From the NCBI GenBank assembly GCA_937896265.1, contig CALBMD010000324.1, forward strand, positions 1-14,792: DNA of 14,792 nucleotides, in the 5' to 3' direction. Source of the DNA: an uncultured Pseudomonadota bacterium (GTDB taxonomy: Bacteria; Bdellovibrionota_B; Oligoflexia; Oligoflexales; Bog-1112). The translations under genes were made by a program, and so were the position numbers. Positions within the stretch are counted from its first letter, which is position 1. Each line of letters opens with the position of its first letter. Positions 7,389-13,852 of the stretch are shown one piece after another. The notes under the pieces were generated by a model, which saw nothing but the letters and a program-made list of their open reading frames with translations, did not search any database and was not told where the DNA came from.

Positions 7389-8438
7389 ATGGCACTTGTT
7401 CCTTTGCGTGCGCTGCTTGATCATGCAGCTGAGAATAATTATGGTGTTGGTGCTTTTAATGTCAACAACATGGAGCAGATTCAATCTATTATGGAAGCTG
7501 CTCGTGAGACTGAGAGTCCGGTAATCATTCAGGCATCGCGGGGTGCCAGATCTTACTCCCAAGATAACTTTCTTAGGCACTTGATGTTAGCTGCAGTAGA
7601 GCTCTACCCTGAAATTCCGGTAGTGATGCATCAAGATCATGGCAATGGTCCAGCAACTTGCTTTTCAGCCATTAGTCAGGGTTTTACATCGGTGATGATG
7701 GACGGCTCGCTTAAAGAAGATGCTAAAACACCCGCAAGCTTTGAATACAACTGTCAGGTAACTAAGCATGTGACAACAGTTGCTCATTCTTTTGGCGTAT
7801 CCGTAGAGGGTGAGTTAGGTTGTTTGGGTTCTTTAGAGACTGGCAAGGGAGATAAGGAGGACGGCCATGGCTTTGAAGGCAAGTTATCGCGAGAGCAGCT
7901 GCTAACAGACCCTGCAGAAGCCGAGGAGTTTGTGCGTCGTACAGGTGTCGATGCCTTGGCTGTCGCTATTGGTACTAGCCATGGTGCCTATAAGTTTAGC
8001 CGTCGTCCTGATGGCGATATTTTGGCAATTGATCGTATTAAAGAGATTCACCGTCGTTTACCAAACACGCATTTAGTGATGCATGGTTCTTCTTCTGTGC
8101 CGCAAGAATTGCAGGATCTTATCAATGAGTTTGGCGGCAAGATGAAACAGACTTTTGGCGTGCCTGTGGAAGAGATCCAAAAAGGTATAGCTCATGGTGT
8201 GCGTAAGATTAATGTTGATACGGATAATAGAATGGCTATCACCGCTGCTATCCGTAAGGCTTTTGCAGAGCATCCAGAAGAGTTTGATCCTCGGTTTTAT
8301 TTAAAACCAGCAAGAGAAGCGATGAAGAAGGTTGTTGCTGCTAGAATGATAGCCTTCGGTCAAGCTGGGCAAGCTAGTCGGGTGCGCAAGAGCTCTTTAG
8401 CTGAGTGGGCTAAGAAGTACTCTTTGTCTCAGATATAA
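7389..8438 (+). CDS. fba: Class II fructose-bisphosphate aldolase (Calvin-cycle subtype)
   Basis: Zn-dependent reversible cleavage of fructose-1,6-bisphosphate to DHAP and glyceraldehyde-3-phosphate, in glycolysis and gluconeogenesis. The 349 residues fit the Calvin-type subfamily. Visible are GVGAFNVNN (20-28), MHQDHGN (80-86) with catalytic D83 and Zn ligand H84, SVEGELG (138-144), GTSHGAYKF (195-203, Zn ligand H198), MHGSSSVP (231-238, Zn ligand H232) and INVDTDNR (274-281). The ATG has AGAGGG seven bases upstream. It follows the pilin by 136 bp and is probably transcribed separately; I see no clear promoter or pilin terminator in that gap. The 'Calvin' label describes the sequence type and does not imply autotrophy. 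Confidence 0.95.
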   Translation: MALVPLRALLDHAAENNYGVGAFNVNNMEQIQSIMEAARETESPVIIQASRGARSYSQDNFLRHLMLAAVELYPEIPVVMHQDHGNGPATCFSAISQGFTSVMMDGSLKEDAKTPASFEYNCQVTKHVTTVAHSFGVSVEGELGCLGSLETGKGDKEDGHGFEGKLSREQLLTDPAEAEEFVRRTGVDALAVAIGTSHGAYKFSRRPDGDILAIDRIKEIHRRLPNTHLVMHGSSSVPQELQDLINEFGGKMKQTFGVPVEEIQKGIAHGVRKINVDTDNRMAITAAIRKAFAEHPEEFDPRFYLKPAREAMKKVVAARMIAFGQAGQASRVRKSSLAEWAKKYSLSQI

Positions 8439-8451
8439 AACTGAGATCAAA
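8423..8451 (+). terminator. Weak hairpin over the fba stop codon
   Basis: TCTCAG (8427-8432) pairs with CTGAGA (8441-8446), and TTTG/CAAA extends the stem after a one-base bulge. The TAA stop lies in the loop. No T-run follows, so intrinsic termination is doubtful; an RNA-stabilising 3' structure is as likely. Confidence 0.3.
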
Positions 8452-8551
8452 TGAAGATCAAAAATGGTCAAAAAGTCTGCCTTGTTAAGAGGTTTTCATC
8501 AAAAATATTGGAATCTTTGATTTTAAAAGAAAATTTACTTGCGGCAGCTTC

Positions 8552-8581
8552 CTCAAGCGCTCTGTTGTCATAGCTCTTGAG
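8552..8581. terminator. 10-bp-stem hairpin between convergent fba and rlmD
   Basis: CTCAAGCGCT (8552-8561) and AGCTCTTGAG (8572-8581) pair with one mismatch around a 10-base loop. It sits in the 201-bp gap between convergent genes, where a bidirectional terminator is expected, but neither side has a clean T-tract. Nothing else is seen in this gap. Confidence 0.45.
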
Positions 8582-8639
8582 CCTATTTCATCTATTATAA
8601 AAGCTTAGATTGGAGATAAGAGATCTGACCAGAGGGAGG

Positions 8640-9947
8640 TCAAGACCGGTTTGTGAGCATAACGCCAGTCTCGATGTGATAGGTGTTGGGGAAAAAATCA
8701 AACCCTGTCACTTCTTCGATGCGATATTTTGTAGCCAGAATCTTCAGATCTCTCGCTAAAGTCATAGGATCGCAAGCGGCAATCAGTATGGCTTTGGCAT
8801 CAAGTTCCATGATCTTCTCTACGAGGTCTTTGAGCCCTGCTCGTGGTGGGTCCAAAATGATTAAATCATATGTTTCTTTTCGCGCTAAGCTAGCTGTTAA
8901 AAATTTTGCTACATCCAAGCAGCGATAATTCATGCCTACAAGCTTATTTTTTTCGACTGTTTTTCGAGCGCAGTAAATAGCAGCCCCACTTGCTTCTACT
9001 CCTAACACGCTCCTACCTGCTGTCGCGAGCCCCAGAGATAAATTACCGCTGCCGCAAAAAAGATCGAGCACTCGCGTTGGAGCTAGCTTCTCTACTCTAT
9101 CTTTGATCCACTGGCGCAAGATATGATTGCCAGCAACATTAACCTGTTGGAATATTCCTGGGATTGTCAGATATTCGATGCCCTGCCAGCGCTCAAAACT
9201 AAAGATCTGTTCTTTGACTTCATAGGCAAATCCTGCCCATAGCATCGAAGGATGCTGGCGTAGCTTGGCGATGAGTGGGCCTAAAGCCTTGGCCTCTCGG
9301 TTCTCTGGGCTCCATTTCTCTATAGGATAAAGGACAGCTAAGATACAAGGGTTATCTTGCTCTTGAGCTGCTGGTAAAACCTGTAGCTCGAGGCGAAATT
9401 TCTGTGGTTTTATCTTAGCAAGTTCCATAGAGGCCAAATACTCTATGATCTTATTAAGGGCTGGGTCGGCAATTTGGCAGGTATTTACAGCTACTTGCTC
9501 TCTGGTGCCTTTCTTAAAATAACCGACCTGTACTTTGCCAGTAGTAAGGATCTGTCCACGCAGCTGGATGCGGTTGCGATAAAAAAATTGTTCTTTGGCC
9601 GCCTGCATTGTTAAAGAGGGCAGCTCTTTAAACCCACCAATGCGGGATAAGGCGTCGTGGATAAAGCTTTCTTTCCAGCGAAGCTGGTTTGCGTAATGGA
9701 GTTCAAGCCAGCTGCAGCCACCACATTCGTTAGAATAGGCGCAAGGTGATTTTCCACGATTAGCTACTAAAACTTGTGTGCATACGCCTTGGGCAAAATT
9801 GCCTTTGGCACGAGTTATCTGAACTTCTAGCTCTTCATCAGGGAATCCTTCATCAACGAAGAGGACCTTGCCATCTACAATGGCTAAGGCTTGGCCGCCA
9901 TAGGTCAGTGATTTTATCTTCACTTTAACTTTGTCATCAATTTTCAC
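8640..9947 (-). CDS. rlmD: 23S rRNA (uracil-C5)-methyltransferase, RlmD/TrmA family
   Basis: SAM-dependent m5U methyltransferase; the RlmD type modifies a single uridine of 23S rRNA. The 435 residues are close to E. coli RlmD (433). Visible are an N-terminal TRAM domain (about 1-60), iron-sulfur ligands C69, C75, C78 (CAYSNECGGC) and C157, the QQVN motif (267-270), the SAM-binding LDLFCGSGNLSL (294-305), DPPRAG (366-371), the catalytic nucleophile C392 (AACDP) and the general base E426 (HIET). The start is GTG with a poor ribosome site, 5 bases after the stop of the small upstream gene, which suggests coupled translation. Family membership is secure; the exact uridine (RlmD versus RlmC specificity) is inferred from the TRAM and Fe-S layout. 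Confidence 0.9.
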   Translation of the reverse strand: MKIDDKVKVKIKSLTYGGQALAIVDGKVLFVDEGFPDEELEVQITRAKGNFAQGVCTQVLVANRGKSPCAYSNECGGCSWLELHYANQLRWKESFIHDALSRIGGFKELPSLTMQAAKEQFFYRNRIQLRGQILTTGKVQVGYFKKGTREQVAVNTCQIADPALNKIIEYLASMELAKIKPQKFRLELQVLPAAQEQDNPCILAVLYPIEKWSPENREAKALGPLIAKLRQHPSMLWAGFAYEVKEQIFSFERWQGIEYLTIPGIFQQVNVAGNHILRQWIKDRVEKLAPTRVLDLFCGSGNLSLGLATAGRSVLGVEASGAAIYCARKTVEKNKLVGMNYRCLDVAKFLTASLARKETYDLIILDPPRAGLKDLVEKIMELDAKAILIAACDPMTLARDLKILATKYRIEEVTGFDFFPNTYHIETGVMLTNRS

Positions 9948-9952
9948 GAGAT

Positions 9953-10306
9953 TTACTTTTTCTTTTTGGAAGGAGTTCTTTCTTTAGGCTCTCTATCTAA
10001 GAGGGCAGAAACTTTGGCAATCTCAAGGTTACCTTGAATTTTAGCAATATTAGCAGCTTTGTTGAGGATTTGCACGTCAATACCCTGAGGCTTGAGTTCA
10101 GGCTTTTCGGACATCTTTGCCCAGAGCTCTTGAAAGCGTCCAATAAAATGCTGTTCATCTGACTCATCAGTTGCAGTGATGTTGCGCCATCTTTTGGTTT
10201 CTTCAAGAAATTGCTGCTCTTTAAGCGAATCCATCTTCGCTTTATATTCGCGGCTGCCTTCTTGTATGAATCGAAAACCCATATCAATGCCATCCTTTAG
10301 TTCCAT
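9953..10306 (-). CDS. Small charged protein of unknown function upstream of rlmD
   Basis: I do not recognise this protein. From ATG 10304-10306 it is 117 residues, highly charged and mostly helical by appearance, with a lysine-rich tail (PSKKKK). There is no signal peptide or membrane segment, so it is probably cytosolic. The frame is open back to an ATG at 10387, but that adds a compositionally different N-terminus and would start near or before the likely transcription start. Another in-frame ATG at 10280-10282 has AAGGA ten bases upstream and could be the true start. The gene ends 5 bp before rlmD and is surely co-transcribed with it; a basic tail next to an rRNA methyltransferase gene hints at, but does not prove, RNA binding. 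Confidence 0.65.
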   Translation of the reverse strand: MELKDGIDMGFRFIQEGSREYKAKMDSLKEQQFLEETKRWRNITATDESDEQHFIGRFQELWAKMSEKPELKPQGIDVQILNKAANIAKIQGNLEIAKVSALLDREPKERTPSKKKK

Positions 10307-10388
10307 AGTATCATAATATGAGTTTGTTGCCGCAAGATGGGGATTGGGAGGAAATAAGCTTCGCACGCAGACTCCCAAGAAGCTCATA

Positions 10389-10397
10389 TGCTATAGT
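10389..10397 (+). promoter_or_regulatory. Extended -10 promoter for the beta-barrel/lipoprotein pair
   Basis: TGCTATAGT matches the extended -10 consensus (TGnTATAAT) in all but one position. Start near 10404 gives a leader of about 20 bases. No good -35 is present. The same TATA core read on the other strand (TATAGC) could drive the divergent small gene. Confidence 0.4.
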
Positions 10398-10424
10398 TTT
10401 TGACAATTATTCCGAAAAATTAAC

Positions 10425-11504
10425 ATGCGCATAGGCCTCATTCTTCTTTTCTGTCTTCTCTCAATCCCTCTCATGGCGCGGACTATTGAACCCTATTATG
10501 AAGATCCTTTCGATATTGCAGCTGGTGGCGCAAGTTTAACTAGAGCGACACAGGAAGCTGTCTTGGTTTCTAATCCTGCCCAGCTGCCACTGGGCGGCAA
10601 ATTTTTCCGATGGCTTGGCATCAAAACAACTCTGGCCCCAGGTGCTGATTCCCTAGCCTTAATGCAAAATCGAGGGCAAGCTGAAGATCAATCTTCTTCT
10701 GAATTTGTAGATGGTCTCTTCAATAAACCGATTCATCTTGGTGTTACTCAATCAGTTTCTCTAATCACCTCGAACTTTGGCTTAGCTGTTTTTGCTTCAA
10801 CCACGCCTGATATCAAGGCCTGGCGCCGTGGTGACCCAATACGAGGGGCAGGTACTCCCAACATCGTAGTGCAAAACGAAGCCTATGGGGGAGTTTATGC
10901 TTCAATCGCTGGTTTTACCAGCAAGTGGCTATCTTTAGGTCTTAGCGCTAAGTACCTAAAAGTCAATGAACTGCGAGAAACTATTGAACTTACTGATCAA
11001 GCGGCCATAGAGTCTTTGCAAAAAAAAGCTTCTGAAGGGGGTCTTTCCCGCCTTGATACAGGTAAAGGCTTTGATTTTGGTAGTCTTATATTTCTACAAG
11101 GCAAGTATGTTGATTTCTCTTTTGCTAATGTCTTGCAGAATATTGGTAGCATGCGATTTAGTGGCACTACCCCGCCAGCAAAACAAATGTATCATACTGG
11201 GATGTCTGTTGTTTTTCATACTTCCGCAGATGCAATTCATTTGGCTGTTGACTATCGCGATGTGCTCAATGTCAACAAACAGCCGGATTTCAAACGCTTC
11301 TATTTAGGTTCTAAGTATCTTTTGCGCTCCTATTTAGGGTTAGCCGCTGGTGTCTATCATGGCAGCCCAACCTATGGAGCTGAGGTGGATCTAATCCTTT
11401 TTAGGCTCGCTGCTTCTGTTTATACAAGAGAGTATGGCGATCATCCTGATGTTGACCGAAGGAAAATCTATATGGCTTCTTTGTCGACAGGGTTAACGCT
11501 ATGA
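10425..11504 (+). CDS. Predicted outer-membrane beta-barrel protein (FadL/PorV-like)
   Basis: The 359-residue protein has a clear Sec signal peptide (about 1-18, cleavage near PLMA|RT). The early mature part carries DIAAGGASLTRATQEAVLVS followed by NPAQL (residues about 30-54), the 'GGA...NPA' pattern seen near the N-terminus of FadL, PorV and TraF-like barrel proteins. The remainder alternates polar and hydrophobic residues in beta-strand-like blocks (for example KWLSLGLSAKYLKV and SYLGLAAGVYHG). No catalytic motif is visible. The start has no ribosome site but is needed for the signal peptide. It overlaps the lipoprotein gene as ATGA (11501-11504), so the two products probably act together in the envelope. 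An A8 tract lies at 11020-11027. Transport or a secretion accessory role is possible; the function is unknown. Confidence 0.75.
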   Translation: MRIGLILLFCLLSIPLMARTIEPYYEDPFDIAAGGASLTRATQEAVLVSNPAQLPLGGKFFRWLGIKTTLAPGADSLALMQNRGQAEDQSSSEFVDGLFNKPIHLGVTQSVSLITSNFGLAVFASTTPDIKAWRRGDPIRGAGTPNIVVQNEAYGGVYASIAGFTSKWLSLGLSAKYLKVNELRETIELTDQAAIESLQKKASEGGLSRLDTGKGFDFGSLIFLQGKYVDFSFANVLQNIGSMRFSGTTPPAKQMYHTGMSVVFHTSADAIHLAVDYRDVLNVNKQPDFKRFYLGSKYLLRSYLGLAAGVYHGSPTYGAEVDLILFRLAASVYTREYGDHPDVDRRKIYMASLSTGLTL

Positions 11505-12247
11505 AACAGTTGCGATCCTATCTCTTGGTGCTTTTGGTAAGCTGCGGTCAAAATTCGCTTATTGATTGCAATAAGGCTGCTAAATCTCGTTGTGTGGAAC
11601 AAACAGATGATGAAAAGGCAGTAGCTGCTCTTAACAGCGCAGACTATCAAACAGTCATTGATATCTTAAAACCCCTTATTGATGCTGAGCCTACTGCTTA
11701 TTTTCGTTACCCAAGATTAGCTACAGCCTATGCTGGTCTAGCTGGTTTTGACTTAGCTAACGCAGCTACAGCAAAATCTTCAGGAGCACAGGATGGTCTC
11801 AATGCCTTTAATGCCTTCTTACCAGCTATCGATGCTTTACGCTTAGACTTATACCATGAGTATCTTGGCTATATGGGACAGGCTAGGGATCTTTTAGCTT
11901 CAATGCCCGAAGAGCAGCGCACGGCAGATACTGATATTTACTATAGCGCTAGCTCTGAATTTCAGTATGTGCTTTATCTATGCTTGCATGTCACCATGTG
12001 TCTTAACGTCTATCAGTTTTTTGTCGATGGTGATTCTATCGATGCAGATGGTCTGTTTGCTTTTAAGGAATGCCCAGCAACAGAGATGATTGCTAATCTT
12101 TTACAAGCTGCCCTAGCAGCTCAGTCTAATAACCAAGAATTGAGCAGTAAAGTAAAAGAGCTTGAAACTAAAATCTTGGGGGAAGAAGGCGCTAATGCCC
12201 AAGCTAAACTTGAGGCTTATGTCATTAAGCAGCAAAAAGGTAGTTAG
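11501..12247 (+). CDS. Predicted lipoprotein, helical/TPR-like
   Basis: The short N-terminus MKQLRSYLLVLLVSC ends in a lipobox (LVSC), so signal peptidase II should cleave before C15 and lipidate it. The 248-residue protein is otherwise helical and alanine-rich: the segment at about 36-90 (ADYQTVIDILKPLIDAEP, then a paired helix) resembles tetratricopeptide repeats, and about 205-240 looks like a short coiled coil. Extra cysteines occur at 23 and 31, with a further three between about 160 and 191. AGGG lies eight bases before the ATG, which overlaps the barrel gene's stop. Coupling suggests a periplasmic or outer-membrane partner of that barrel. I do not recognise a named family. Confidence 0.75.
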   Translation: MKQLRSYLLVLLVSCGQNSLIDCNKAAKSRCVEQTDDEKAVAALNSADYQTVIDILKPLIDAEPTAYFRYPRLATAYAGLAGFDLANAATAKSSGAQDGLNAFNAFLPAIDALRLDLYHEYLGYMGQARDLLASMPEEQRTADTDIYYSASSEFQYVLYLCLHVTMCLNVYQFFVDGDSIDADGLFAFKECPATEMIANLLQAALAAQSNNQELSSKVKELETKILGEEGANAQAKLEAYVIKQQKGS

Positions 12248-12249
12248 TC

Positions 12250-12269
12250 TTTGGCGCAAAAGCGCCAAA
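12250..12269. terminator. Perfect 8-bp-stem hairpin between convergent genes
   Basis: TTTGGCGC (12250-12257) and GCGCCAAA (12262-12269) form a perfect GC-rich stem with an AAAA loop, starting 3 bases after the lipoprotein stop and ending 7 bases before the convergent gene's end. Neither strand shows a long T-tract after the stem, so it is a likely but atypical shared terminator. Confidence 0.6.
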
Positions 12270-12275
12270 AACGTG

Positions 12276-12959
12276 TCAATTTAGCCCACGTGTCTCAAAG
12301 TGATAGTTAACCCCTACTAGAAAACCGAAGGAATCTTGTAGGTAGGTGTTGTCATCACCCAGAGCAGTCATCCAATTAAATAGCATATCGATATCCCAAG
12401 ACTTGTTTAAAAAATAACTGCTTCCTACTTCAAAACTAAGCCTAGTAAATTCTGGACCCTTTGTATAGGAGGTAGTATCGGTTGTCTTATCTTTAACCTT
12501 GACCACACCGGTGTCAATAAAGGCAAGGCCCGCAGTAAGCAGCAGCGACCAGTTAGAGTGGGGAAAAGGGTTTCGGATATGGGCGCCAAAAATGGAAACG
12601 GTTGGTGTAGTGGAGTAGGTTTTATCACCTTCGGTCTCCTCAGAAGCACTGCGGAGAATTTTGATGTATAGATATTTATTATTTTCTTCCTGTGTATGAA
12701 AGGGAAGCTGAAGCTTGAGGCCTTGAAAAAACGGCGCCTGTCCATACACATTATCAGGCTTTACGCCATCAACAGTTTCTTTAGTGAAATTTAAAAAAAC
12801 CGCCCCAACCTCGTACCCTAAAATAGCAATAGGGGTTGTCTTCTCATTTTTTTCACTAGCCTTCTCAGCAGCAGTCATTTGCATGTCAAGTAGAAACAAA
12901 GAGCAAAGGAGAGTTACAAATAGTCTCATAGCAACACCATTTACATTCTTTCTTTTCAT
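12276..12959 (-). CDS. Small predicted outer-membrane beta-barrel protein
   Basis: ATG 12957-12959 is chosen because GAGGAGG lies five bases upstream and it opens a signal peptide (about 1-30, cleavage near MTA|AEK); the frame extends upstream into the preceding gene but without such support. The 227-residue product shows strand-like stretches (KYLYIKILRSA, TVSIFGAHI, WSLLLTAGLAFIDTG, RLSFEVGSSYFL, FGFLVGVNYHF) ending close to the C-terminus with an aromatic YHF, as in 8-strand barrels. It resembles OmpW/opacity-type barrels in layout only; no family is recognised. It lies 10 bp after the stop of the membrane-protein gene upstream and is probably in one operon with it. Confidence 0.7.
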   Translation of the reverse strand: MKRKNVNGVAMRLFVTLLCSLFLLDMQMTAAEKASEKNEKTTPIAILGYEVGAVFLNFTKETVDGVKPDNVYGQAPFFQGLKLQLPFHTQEENNKYLYIKILRSASEETEGDKTYSTTPTVSIFGAHIRNPFPHSNWSLLLTAGLAFIDTGVVKVKDKTTDTTSYTKGPEFTRLSFEVGSSYFLNKSWDIDMLFNWMTALGDDNTYLQDSFGFLVGVNYHFETRGLN

Positions 12960-12969
12960 TGCAACCTCC

Positions 12970-13665
12970 TCAAGAGTCAACATAATGTTCCACTTGAAGT
13001 ACTGTAAACACACAGCATGCAAAAGTAAACATAGGAACTATATAAAACCATTGACCTTGATATAACCATCTCATTTCATCGCCAACTGCATTTAAAGATG
13101 TCAGATGAGCTTGTGCAAAATCTTTATAAAAGAGGGGTAAATTGTCGCTGCTAGCGGCTAGATTAGCAGCATAATGTGGCCCAATAGAGGCAAGGATTTC
13201 GCTTAAGGCAATACAAGCTTTTAAAATATTGAATTTTCTATCAATGCTTGTGGGAATAAAAAGATTGTAGAGTTGCTTGATAGTTTTAAATGCACTGATA
13301 TGACTTAGTAATCGAAAGGCAACGATATAATGCAAATTAGCAAGGCCGTACATGCCATCGCGAAATTCATCACAATAGTCACCACCAAATAAAGAGCTAG
13401 AATTAAGCTGATCATAGCCCTTCAAGGCATCTTTTTGCAGGAGGCTATACTGATCGATCTTGAAAAGAAGCATTATTTGCATCGCAAGAATTGGCAGCAT
13501 CACAGCAAATTCAATGGGGTTAGGTTCTTGAACTATAAGAGCGTGTTGCTCAATCTCAGGATTAAGCAAAGAGTCATCAGCAAATGATAGCTGTGATGAA
13601 AGTATCGTCAGGCATAAGAAAAAGGCTATGATACGTTTGCATATTGAATGCTTCTTTTGTTCCAT
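12970..13665 (-). CDS. Exported or membrane protein of unknown function
   Basis: This 231-residue protein begins with a basic and hydrophobic signal sequence (about 10-29, possible cleavage LSFA|DD). A hydrophobic segment at 51-69 and a C-terminal one at 207-225 are likely transmembrane helices, with moderately hydrophobic stretches at 112-126 and 147-170 between. No motif or family is recognised. The ribosome site AGGAG is 12 bases from the ATG, longer than usual. A candidate promoter (TTTACC, 16 bases, CATAAA) can be drawn in the 187-bp upstream gap but is weak. It precedes the small barrel gene by 10 bp, so both products probably go to the envelope together. Confidence 0.65.
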   Translation of the reverse strand: MEQKKHSICKRIIAFFLCLTILSSQLSFADDSLLNPEIEQHALIVQEPNPIEFAVMLPILAMQIMLLFKIDQYSLLQKDALKGYDQLNSSSLFGGDYCDEFRDGMYGLANLHYIVAFRLLSHISAFKTIKQLYNLFIPTSIDRKFNILKACIALSEILASIGPHYAANLAASSDNLPLFYKDFAQAHLTSLNAVGDEMRWLYQGQWFYIVPMFTFACCVFTVLQVEHYVDS

Positions 13666-13773
13666 TGACTATTTTATCTCCTAAAAATTTTTCATTTGAC
13701 TTGCGTGTCTTAACACACCGCTCTTTTATGATCAATAAACTGTTGTGGTAAATTGAGATGGGTTGGGGAGCTA

Positions 13774-13813
13774 CCAGAGCTGTCTCATCTAAATTTAGAT
13801 AAGACAGCTCTGG
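13774..13813. repeat. 40-bp near-perfect palindrome
   Basis: CCAGAGCTGTCT (13774-13785) and AGACAGCTCTGG (13802-13813) flank the perfect palindrome ATCTAAATTTAGAT; only the C/A pair at 13786/13801 breaks the symmetry (19 of 20 pairs match). It lies in a 187-bp gap between two minus-strand genes. No T-run follows on the minus strand. It could be a terminator-like structure, an operator or a dispersed intergenic repeat. Confidence 0.75.
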
Positions 13814-13852
13814 GCGAGCTACTGGGTAGAGGGCAGGAATATGTGTTATATC

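Noticed and set aside
10400..10428. Consensus -35 TTGACA on the plus strand before the barrel gene
   Set aside because: A -10 at normal spacing would fall on the ATG (ACATGC) and has no resemblance to the consensus.
12425..12751. Long open frame on the minus strand overlapping the small barrel gene
   Set aside because: It lies in another frame of a gene with a signal peptide and strong ribosome site, and its protein has no plausible features.
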